Shown here one piece after another: positions 7,433-12,266 of a DNA stretch of 12,266 bases. Location of the stretch: positions 1-12,266 of the forward strand of contig JAEKLU010000122.1 of assembly GCA_019509685.1 (NCBI GenBank). The letters run 5' to 3'. Every line of letters begins with the position of its first letter. The stretch's first letter is position 1. The notes under the pieces were generated by a model that did no database searches, had not been told where the DNA came from, and saw only the letters and a program-made list of their open reading frames with translations. Position numbers and translations under genes: made by a program. This stretch comes from Mesorhizobium sp. Its GTDB lineage: Bacteria; Pseudomonadota; Alphaproteobacteria; Rhizobiales; Rhizobiaceae.

Positions 7433-8425
7433 TCAAGCGAACAGCAGCGACGAGAGCTTGCGCCGTGCCGCAAGCGTTGCCTCGTCGGTCATTCCCCAGG
7501 CCTCGAAGAATTTCAAAAGCTGCGCCCGGGCGCCGTCTTCATTCCAGGCCCGGTCGGCTTTGATGATCGCCAGCAAATTGTCGGCGGCCTCGTGCCGCTC
7601 GCCGCGCCCATTCTGGATCATCGCCAGATCGAAGCGCGCCTGGTGGTCGGCTGGGTTGGCGGCGAGCCGGCGCTCGAACTCGGCCGGGTTGCCGAGCGCG
7701 GCCGCTTCCGCCGCAAGCGTCATCTTGGTGCGCAGCGCGGCAAGCGCCGGGGCATCCTTCTTGTCGTCCGGCGCGCGCGCCAGCATCGTCTCGGCGCCTT
7801 CCGCGTCGCCGGCCTCGAACAGGATCTCACCCAGGCCGGCGATCGCCTCGATCGTCTCCGGCGCCTGTTCCAGCACCGCGTCGTAAATGTCGGCGGCTGT
7901 CTGGATGTCGCCGGCCGTCCGCGCTTCGGCGGCAGCGGCGAGCGCGTCCGCGATCTGCGGCGCGCCATTGCCCTTGCCGCCGACCTTGTCGAGGAACTGG
8001 GCGATCTGGCTTTCGGGGATAGCACCCATGAAGCCGTCGACCGGCTGGCCATCCTTGAAGGCGATGACCGCGGGAATGGACTGGATGCCAAGCTGGCCGG
8101 CGATCGAGGGATGGTCGTCGATGTTCATCTTGACCAGCTTGACCTTGCCGCCGGCGGCCTTGACCGCCTTTTCCAACTGCGGCGTCAGCTGCTTGCACGG
8201 GCCGCACCAGGGCGCCCAGAAGTCGACCAGGACCGGCTGGCGGCGCGATTCCTGGATGACGTCGGCGGCAAAGGCGGCGGTCGTCGTATCCTTGATCAGG
8301 TCGGCCGCCGCCGGCGCCTCGGCAAGTGCTGCCTTGGCGCGATCGCCGCCGCCATACTGGACGGATTGGGTGTACTGGCCCGAAGCATTGCCAAAAGAGC
8401 TGCTGAACGGATTGTTGTCACTCAT
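7433..8425 (-). CDS. cnoX: Thioredoxin-TPR chaperone (CnoX/YbbN family)
   Basis: A 330-aa protein with an N-terminal thioredoxin domain and a C-terminal TPR-like helical domain, the architecture of CnoX (YbbN). CnoX holds unfolding proteins during oxidative stress and hands them to GroEL/ES. The thioredoxin part (about residues 45-150) has VLVDFWAPWCGPCKQ with C74 and C77, and the cis-proline P118 in QSIPAV. The active site is therefore a true CGPC, unlike E. coli CnoX, which lacks it; a redox-active form is described for Caulobacter. The first 40 residues look disordered (Ser, Gly, Asn, Gln). From about residue 160 on, paired helices rich in Ala form the TPR region. I chose ATG 8425 because AAGGG lies upstream; ATG 8476 in the same frame has no such site. 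It lies 98 bp after the deacylase gene. Confidence 0.9.
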   Translation of the reverse strand: MSDNNPFSSSFGNASGQYTQSVQYGGGDRAKAALAEAPAAADLIKDTTTAAFAADVIQESRRQPVLVDFWAPWCGPCKQLTPQLEKAVKAAGGKVKLVKMNIDDHPSIAGQLGIQSIPAVIAFKDGQPVDGFMGAIPESQIAQFLDKVGGKGNGAPQIADALAAAAEARTAGDIQTAADIYDAVLEQAPETIEAIAGLGEILFEAGDAEGAETMLARAPDDKKDAPALAALRTKMTLAAEAAALGNPAEFERRLAANPADHQARFDLAMIQNGRGERHEAADNLLAIIKADRAWNEDGARAQLLKFFEAWGMTDEATLAARRKLSSLLFA

Positions 8426-8517
8426 GGTGTCGCCCTTGTCGGTCGCGTCGCCGGATGCAGAGCGCGACTCGGTCATTGTCTGATTTCGGTTTCGCCATCC
8501 ATGTGGCGATCAAGCCA

Positions 8518-8550
8518 AGACTTTCAAGATAACGAGACTTTCAAGATAAC
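8518..8550. repeat. Tandem 17-bp duplication at the end of the deacylase gene
   Basis: AGACTTTCAAGATAAC occurs at 8518-8533 and again at 8535-8550, with a period of 17. The second copy carries the last codons of the YbaK/ProX-type gene and the first copy its stop. Because 17 is not a multiple of three, the duplication changes the reading frame at the C-terminus. Confidence 0.9.
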
Positions 8551-9024
8551 AGGATCGTGGCCGGTTGCCTCGACGAATTTGATGAGATCGGCCGCCGCGA
8601 TCGAGGTCGTCGCCTCGTTGGTGAGCGGATGGCCGTTGATGACGGCGTGATCCATCAACTCCTGGTCGAGCACCACTTTGACCTTCGCGCCGTCGTCGTT
8701 GATCAGGCCGAAAACGGTGACCGCGCCGGGAATGACGCCGAGCAGCTCCATCAGCATTTCCGGCCTGCCGAAGGAGACCCGGCCTGACGCGCCGATCAGA
8801 TGGTGGATTTGCTTGAGGTCGACCACGGCTTCCTCGCCGACGGTGACGAGGAAATAACTGTCCTTCTTGTCCTTGAGGAACAGGTTCTTGGTGTGGCCGC
8901 CCGGAATCTCGCCGCGCAGCGCCTGCGAATCGGCGACCGTGTAGAGCGGCGGGTGCCTGACCGTCGAGACGGATATGCCGAGGTCGGCAAGGAAGGCATT
9001 GAGCTCGGCTTCGGTCTTCGGCAT
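8524..9024 (-). CDS. YbaK/ProX-type trans-editing aminoacyl-tRNA deacylase
   Basis: A 166-aa single-domain protein of the INS/YbaK superfamily, closest in pattern to ProXp-ala (PrdX), which clears Ala wrongly attached to tRNA-Pro in the cytosol. Signature segments are STVRHPPLYTVADSQAL (residues 20-36), GGHTKNLFLKDKKDSYFLV with the family lysine in TKNLFL, and the GRVSFGRPEMLMELLGVIPGAVTVFGLINDD block. The C-terminal HPLTNEATTSIAAADLIKFVEATGHDPVI also fits. The ATG at 9024 has GAGGGA upstream. The final residues KVSLS come from a 17-bp tandem duplication; without it the frame would end KVLA with a stop at 8510-8512. It is first of four minus-strand genes. Prolyl-tRNA editing is inferred from the family, and the exact substrate could be another tRNA. 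Confidence 0.9.
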   Translation of the reverse strand: MPKTEAELNAFLADLGISVSTVRHPPLYTVADSQALRGEIPGGHTKNLFLKDKKDSYFLVTVGEEAVVDLKQIHHLIGASGRVSFGRPEMLMELLGVIPGAVTVFGLINDDGAKVKVVLDQELMDHAVINGHPLTNEATTSIAAADLIKFVEATGHDPVILKVSLS

Positions 9025-9176
9025 CGGTCCCTCAAATCATCCGACAAGTGTCATGCCGTTTACGGCCAAGGGTGCTGTTCCGGCAAGGGCGCAAGCAATG
9101 GACCAGCGATCCGGCGGCTTCATGCCGCTCGCCAGGCATGCGCCGGCTGCGGCCAAAAAAGACCGTCATTTCCCTG

Positions 9177-9205
9177 TTGCAATCGCCGCGCTCTTCGGCC
9201 ATATA
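9177..9205 (+). promoter_or_regulatory. Possible promoter of tRNA-Gly
   Basis: TTGCAA (9177-9182), 17 bases, then CATATA (9200-9205) gives an alphaproteobacterial-type promoter with a weak -10. It lies about 29 bases before the tRNA, with a G+C-rich stretch between. Plausible, but without experimental support. Confidence 0.35.
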
Positions 9206-9233
9206 GGCCCGGCTTGCGGCCAAGGCCGCGCGA

Positions 9234-9308
9234 GCGGGTGTAGCTCAGGGGTAGAGCACAACCTTGCCAAGGTTGGGGTCGAGCGTTCGAATCGCTTCAC
9301 CCGCTCCA
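9234..9308 (+). tRNA. tRNA-Gly (anticodon GCC)
   Basis: The 75 bases form a full cloverleaf: acceptor GCGGGTG (9234-9240) pairs with CACCCGC (9298-9304), the discriminator base is T and CCA is encoded (9306-9308). The anticodon stem CAACC/GGTTG encloses TTGCCAA, so the anticodon GCC is at 9266-9268 and reads GGC and GGT. The T loop GTTCGAATC is standard. Confidence 0.97.
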
Positions 9309-9335
9309 ATTTCCCTCAAGGAAGTTAAGCACTGC

Positions 9336-9366
9336 GAAAAAGGGCCGGATCGATCCGGCCTTTTTC
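9336..9366. terminator. Intrinsic terminator after tRNA-Gly
   Basis: GGCCGGATC and GATCCGGCC (9343-9360) form a perfect GC-rich dyad, followed by TTTTTC and preceded by AAAAA. The symmetry lets it act in both directions. It ends the tRNA transcript and shields the next gene. Confidence 0.88.
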
Positions 9367-9585
9367 ATTTCTGTCGGCCAGCACGGCATTCACGATGCTT
9401 TGACGCCCGATCACATCGGATAACGTTTGCGTTCCACCCCCCGGTCTAACGCCGGAGCGGTCTCTATATGTCTTTTTCAGGGCCGAGAACCGCCGGCGAT
9501 GATGGCCACACCGCGACACGACGCGACCAGACGGCCCCTTCCGGAGATGCGATCTTACCGCTTCTCCATCGCAAGGAGAGTCATC

Positions 9586-9963
9586 ATGCGTTCCTTCACT
9601 CCAAGGATCGTCGTTGCGGCCGCGGTCTTTGCCGCCATCCCGCTTTCAAGCGCCTATGCGGTGCACCGTCACCACAAGGTGCAAGTCGACACCATGAGCA
9701 CGGCATCGGTGCCGGCGGATCCGGAAGCGCGCGCGGCGACGGAGCAGTTGCTGGGCGTAAAACAGGGTATCCGCGTGGCAAGGGAGGTCGGCAAGATCAC
9801 GTCGGACCAGGCCCGCGACCTGAAGCGGCAGGCGGATAGCATCCGGCCTTCCGGTTCGGCGCTCGGCCAAATCAATGCGCTGGATCAGCGGCTTCAGGAT
9901 GCCACTGGACAGGGAACCTATATCGGCAGCGGCGGCGATGGCGGCTACTACCCGAACGGCTGA
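9586..9963 (+). CDS. Small exported protein of unknown function
   Basis: A 125-aa protein that I do not recognise. The ATG at 9586 has AAGGAGAG upstream, an excellent ribosome site, while the longer frame up to 9427 has no such site. Residues 1-25 are a signal peptide (basic MRSFTPR, then a hydrophobic stretch ending SSAYA), so the product is probably periplasmic or secreted. The mature protein starts with a His-rich, basic VHRHHKVQ, then has a mostly helical region (about residues 45-100) with an alternation of charged and Ala/Leu residues, and ends in a Gly/Tyr tail (GTYIGSGGDGGYYPNG). No cysteine and no membrane segment appear in the mature part. It stands alone, after a tRNA terminator and before a hairpin cluster. 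Confidence 0.75.
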   Translation: MRSFTPRIVVAAAVFAAIPLSSAYAVHRHHKVQVDTMSTASVPADPEARAATEQLLGVKQGIRVAREVGKITSDQARDLKRQADSIRPSGSALGQINALDQRLQDATGQGTYIGSGGDGGYYPNG

Positions 9964-9975
9964 CGGACATACGCT

Positions 9976-10044
9976 CTTCATGAAGCGGCCGCCGGTGTGA
10001 CCAGGCCTGCCTGAGCTTACACCGGCGACTCAGGCCGCGCTTCA
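9976..10044. terminator. Nested inverted repeats, possible terminator or processing hairpin
   Basis: CGCCGGTGT (9990-9998) pairs with ACACCGGCG (10019-10027), with a smaller CAGGC/GCCTG dyad in the loop. The outer arms TGAAGC-GGCC (9981-9990) and GGCC-gc-GCTTCA (10033-10044) match with a two-base bulge, an alternative pairing that would share bases with the inner stem. CTTCATGAAG (9976-9985) is also self-complementary. No T-run follows. It lies just after the stop of the exported-protein gene and is best read as its 3' structure. Confidence 0.5.
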
Positions 10045-10165
10045 CGTTGAGGCGGCAGCCGACATATGGCTGAATGCGGCCAGCGAGGCCTGCCTCAAGG
10101 TCGTCACAACATCGGGAATGGCGATCTTGCTCGACATCGCTCGCGATCGAAGCAAAGCTCACCCC

Positions 10166-10477
10166 ATGGTGCAACTCTTCCGGCTTCCGGGCGCCGCAAG
10201 AACGGATCCTCGCGTCGATGCCTGGTTCGCGGCGGGCAGGGACGAACTGCGACACATGGCCAAGCCCTGGTTCGAACGCATGCGGGGGTGCGGAACCGAT
10301 GTTTGCGAGCTGCTCCATGACGGGCATCCCACTGCGTGTGTGGGGGACGCCGCCTTCGGCTACGTCAACGCCTTCACCGTTCACGTGAACGTCGGCTTCT
10401 TCCATGGTGTGGCGCTGGACGATCCAGCCGGCCTTCTGGAGGGCTCGGGCAAGCGTATGCGGCACGTGAAGTTGCGC
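10166..10477 (+). pseudogene. DUF1801-like gene fragment, C-terminus lost
   Basis: The reading frame from ATG 10166 gives a protein that matches, from memory, DUF1801-type hypothetical proteins: WFAAGRDELRHMAKPWFERM, CELLHDGHPTACVGDAAFGY, VNAFTVHVNVGFFHG and DPAGLLEGSGKRMRHVKLR. Family members continue with about 35 more residues ending in a helical AYADMK-type segment. Here recognisable sequence stops near 10477 and the frame runs on into DNA antisense to the Lrp-type gene, without a stop until 12019. I read this as a truncated gene whose 3' end was lost in a rearrangement. ATG 10118 is an alternative start in the same frame, and neither has a convincing ribosome site. DUF1801 has no firmly assigned function. 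Confidence 0.6.
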
Positions 10478-10513
10478 TACGGCGGGCGTAGCTTCCGGTT
10501 TCCAAAAAGACCC

Positions 10514-10954
10514 TTACCCCAACCTTGCCCGCGTCGTCCTCGGCGTCGCCAGCAGCAAGCTTGTCTCGCTGCCCGTGATCCACGGGATCAGCCTTATCCT
10601 TCGCAGCACCGCGTCGAAATCGGTCAGCGACGCGGTGCCGAGCTCGACCACCAGGTCCCAGCGGCCGTTGGTGGTGTGGATGGTGGATACCTCGGCCAGG
10701 CCACCCAGCGCGCGCACCACGCGGTCGGCGGCATGGCCTTCGATTTCGATCATCATCATGCCGCGGATGCGTTGATCGACCGCGTCGGCGCGCAGCACCA
10801 CCGTATAGCCGATGATCTCGCCGGATTTCTGCAGCCGCTCCATGCGCGCCCGGACCGTGGCGCGCGAGACGCCGAGATCGACAGCGAGATCGGAGACGCT
10901 GCGGCGCGCATCGTGCCGCAGAAGGGTCACCAGTCTTTCGTCGAGTGCGTCCAT
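10514..10954 (-). CDS. Lrp/AsnC-family transcriptional regulator of arginine catabolism (putative)
   Basis: A 146-aa Lrp/AsnC regulator with an N-terminal winged helix-turn-helix (MDALDERLVTLLRHDARRSV, then SDLAVDLGVSRATVRARMERLQKSGEIIGYTVVL, residues 20-54) and a C-terminal RAM ligand-binding domain (about residues 65-140). The RAM domain shows the beta strand GMMMIEIEG, helix AADRVVRALGGLAEV and TTNGRWDLVVELGTASL. Such proteins form dimers and higher oligomers that sense amino acids. It is transcribed away from arginase across 132 bp that contain repeated half-sites, so it probably activates or represses arginase and ornithine cyclodeaminase in response to arginine or ornithine. That role is inferred from position; the family membership is clear from the sequence. 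Confidence 0.93.
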   Translation of the reverse strand: MDALDERLVTLLRHDARRSVSDLAVDLGVSRATVRARMERLQKSGEIIGYTVVLRADAVDQRIRGMMMIEIEGHAADRVVRALGGLAEVSTIHTTNGRWDLVVELGTASLTDFDAVLRRIRLIPWITGSETSLLLATPRTTRARLG

Positions 10955-10961
10955 GACTGTC

Positions 10962-11021
10962 CATTTCGATCAAGATCGATGTCCGAAATGATAAATCAAT
11001 CTTCTCGAAATGCCAATTTCG
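10962..11021. promoter_or_regulatory. Phased half-sites in the lrp-arginase intergenic region
   Basis: ATTTCG occurs at 10963-10968 and 11016-11021, and its complement CGAAAT at 10984-10989 and 11006-11011. The start-to-start spacings are 21, 22 and 10 bp, close to whole helical turns. Outer pairs form CATTTCG-N15-CGAAATG (10962-10990), and an inner pair forms CGAAAT-GCCA-ATTTCG (11006-11021). This is the arrangement expected for cooperative Lrp-type binding on one face of the DNA. It lies in the divergent promoter region, about 65-125 bp upstream of the arginase start and just upstream of the regulator. Confidence 0.6.
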
Positions 11022-11086
11022 CCTGTTCAAACCGCCGGGGCATGATGGTTCACTGCGGCCATCAATTTCAAAGGGCGAAAAGAATC

Positions 11087-12019
11087 ATGCGCTGCAGGAT
11101 CGTTGGCGCGCCGGTGCAGGACGGCGCGGGCAGGATGGGATGCGAGATGGGGCCGAGCGCGTTGCGCACGGCCGGACTGATCTCCGTGCTTTCGGAACTC
11201 GGCCACGAGGTCGAGGACTGGGGCACGGTCGAGAAGGCGGCGACGCGCACCGTCGTCCATGGCAATCTGGCGCTGAAGGCGCTGCCCGAGATTTCGGCCT
11301 GGACGGCGGCGATCGCCGAAACCGCCTATGCCGCCGCCGGCGACGCCATGCCGATCTTTCTTGGCGGCGACCACTCGATCTCCGCCGGCACGGTATCGGG
11401 CGTGGCGCAGCGCGCCGCCGAACGCGGCCGGCCGCTCTTCGTGCTGTGGCTCGACGCGCATCCGGATTTCCACACGCTCGACACCACCGCCAGCGGCAAT
11501 CTGCATGGCGTGCCGCTCGCCTATGCCAGCGGCCGTCCCGGCTTCAAGGGCTATTTCCCGGATCTGGCCGTTCCTGTCGATCCGGCCCGCATCTGCACCA
11601 TTGGCCTGCGCAGCGTCGACCCGGCCGAGCGCCGGGCGTTGAGCGAAGCAGGCGTGACAGTGCATGACATGCGCGCCGTCGACGAGCACGGCATTGCGCC
11701 GCTGCTGCGCGCTTTCCTCGCCCGCGTCGAGAAGGAAAACGGCCTCCTGCATGTCAGCCTCGATGTCGATTTCCTCGATCCCTCGATCGCGCCCGCCGTC
11801 GGCACCACCGTGCCCGGCGGCGCCACCTTCCGCGAGGCGCATCTGGTGATGGAGATGCTGTCCGACTCAGGCCTGGTCTCCAGCCTCGACCTCGTCGAGC
11901 TGAACCCGTTCCTCGACGAGCGCGGCCGCACCGCGACGTTGATGGTCGACCTTACCGCCAGCCTGATGGGCCGCCGCATCATGGATCGCCCGACCCGCAG
12001 CCATTCCGGAACCATCTGA
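11087..12019 (+). CDS. rocF: Arginase
   Basis: A 310-aa arginase that hydrolyses L-arginine to L-ornithine and urea in the cytosol using a two-manganese centre. The metal ligands are visible: H96 in FLGGDHSISAG, D123, H125 and D127 in LWLDAHPDFHT, and D226 and D228 in HVSLDVDFLDP. E271 in LVELNPFLDE is the conserved C-terminal acid of the family. The ATG at 11087 follows AAAGGGCGAAAAGAATC and matches the usual N-terminus (CRIVGAPVQDGAGRMGCEMGPSALR). Two bases separate its stop from the ornithine cyclodeaminase start, so the pair forms an operon converting arginine to proline. The frame is open upstream to 10118 through antisense DNA; that extension is not believed. Agmatinase is less likely because the N-terminal segment and ELNPFLDE pattern fit arginase. 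Confidence 0.94.
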   Translation: MRCRIVGAPVQDGAGRMGCEMGPSALRTAGLISVLSELGHEVEDWGTVEKAATRTVVHGNLALKALPEISAWTAAIAETAYAAAGDAMPIFLGGDHSISAGTVSGVAQRAAERGRPLFVLWLDAHPDFHTLDTTASGNLHGVPLAYASGRPGFKGYFPDLAVPVDPARICTIGLRSVDPAERRALSEAGVTVHDMRAVDEHGIAPLLRAFLARVEKENGLLHVSLDVDFLDPSIAPAVGTTVPGGATFREAHLVMEMLSDSGLVSSLDLVELNPFLDERGRTATLMVDLTASLMGRRIMDRPTRSHSGTI

Positions 12020-12021
12020 TC

Positions 12022-12266
12022 ATGACCCAACCGTCCCGCCTTGCCATCGTCCCTTTCGTCAGCGTCGACCATATGATGAAGCTGGTGCTGACGATCGGCG
12101 TCGAGCGCTTCCTCACCGAGCTCGCCGGCTACATCGAGGAGGACTTCCGCCGCTGGGAGCTGTTCGACAAGACGCCGCGCATCGCCTCGCACAGCCATGA
12201 CGGCGTCATCGAGCTGATGCCGACCAGCGACGGCAAGATGTACGGCTTCAAATATGTCAACGGCCA
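12022..12266 (+). CDS. ocd: Ornithine cyclodeaminase (3' partial)
   Basis: The first 81 codons of ornithine cyclodeaminase, an NAD-dependent enzyme of the mu-crystallin superfamily that converts ornithine to proline and ammonia. The start ATG at 12022 is two bases after the arginase stop. Recognised segments are IVPFVSVDHMMKLVLTIGVERFLTELAGYIEEDFRRW, DKTPRIASHSHDGVIELMPTSDG and MYGFKYVNG, as in alphaproteobacterial members. The NAD-binding domain lies beyond the right edge. Coupling to arginase gives a complete arginine-to-proline route with urea and ammonia released. Confidence 0.93.
   Translation, partial: MTQPSRLAIVPFVSVDHMMKLVLTIGVERFLTELAGYIEEDFRRWELFDKTPRIASHSHDGVIELMPTSDGKMYGFKYVNG

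Noticed and set aside
7300..7473. N-terminal extension of the Lon-domain protein
   Set aside because: It overlaps the chaperone gene end, is Arg/Ser/Cys-rich with no family features, and a strong GGAGG site marks the GTG at 7299.
8426..8476. Upstream ATG for the thioredoxin-TPR gene
   Set aside because: It has no ribosome site, while ATG 8425 has one; the 17 extra residues show nothing family-like.
7355..8650. A 431-codon open frame on the plus strand
   Set aside because: It covers the antisense of the thioredoxin-TPR gene and ends in the deacylase gene; both real genes have clear motifs.
9055..9066. GCCGT-TT-ACGGC dyad in the leader of the deacylase gene
   Set aside because: It is short (5-bp arms) and expected by chance in GC-rich DNA.
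9427..9479. A TTGCGT and a CTATAT that might form a promoter for the small exported protein
   Set aside because: The spacing of 41 bases is far too long for a sigma-70-type promoter.
10118..12019. A single 633-codon open frame from the DUF1801 fragment through to the arginase stop
   Set aside because: The middle part (about 10500-10950) is the antisense of a clear Lrp/AsnC gene and has no family features. Arginase has its own start and a normal N-terminus. The frame is open by chance in GC-rich DNA.
1..12266. CRISPR array, insertion sequence, prophage or toxin-antitoxin pair
   Set aside because: There are no regularly spaced direct repeats, no transposase or integrase motif, and no small paired genes with such features; the tRNA is not followed by an att-like duplicate.

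Overview
The window looks like chromosome from an alphaproteobacterium of the order Hyphomicrobiales, most probably Mesorhizobium or a close relative. The evidence is high GC, an imuA-imuB-dnaE2 cassette, rhizobial-type intergenic palindromes, a UPF0434/Trm112-like protein with a single cysteine, and an arginase / ornithine cyclodeaminase pair next to an Lrp/AsnC regulator. The genus is inferred from remembered family patterns, not from a search.

Layout. Positions 2-5635 (+) hold the mutagenic translesion module: imuA (5' end outside the window), imuB (start buried in imuA by about 206 nt) and dnaE2 (ATGA overlap with imuB). Next comes a short gap with a clean dyad, then a small exported protein (5781-6191). 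From 6232 to 9024 four minus-strand genes follow one another in transcription order: a YbaK/ProX-type trans-editing deacylase, a thioredoxin-TPR chaperone of CnoX type, a Lon N-terminal-domain protein, and a Trm112-like protein. Two repeat-like palindromes supply the stop codons of the last two genes. A tRNA-Gly(GCC) with a strong terminator (9234-9365) and a second small exported protein (9586-9963) come next. Positions 10166-10477 hold a DUF1801-like gene fragment that has lost its C-terminus. The right end is an arginine catabolism locus: a divergent Lrp/AsnC regulator (10514-10954, minus), arginase (11087-12019) and the start of ornithine cyclodeaminase (12022 to the edge).

How the genes work together. 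ImuA and ImuB act with DnaE2, the error-prone polymerase, in damage-induced mutagenesis. Arginase makes ornithine, and ornithine cyclodeaminase turns it into proline and ammonia. The Lrp-type protein probably controls this pair through phased half-sites in the 132-nt divergent region. The minus-strand cluster has a proteostasis and translation-quality theme.

There is no CRISPR, no insertion sequence and no obvious wholly new multi-gene system. The least ordinary observations are an apparent in-frame deletion in the ImuB palm, a 145-bp palindromic element ending in a gene's stop codon, a 17-bp tandem duplication that rewrites the C-terminus of the deacylase, the phased operator-like half-sites upstream of arginase, and the truncated DUF1801 gene.
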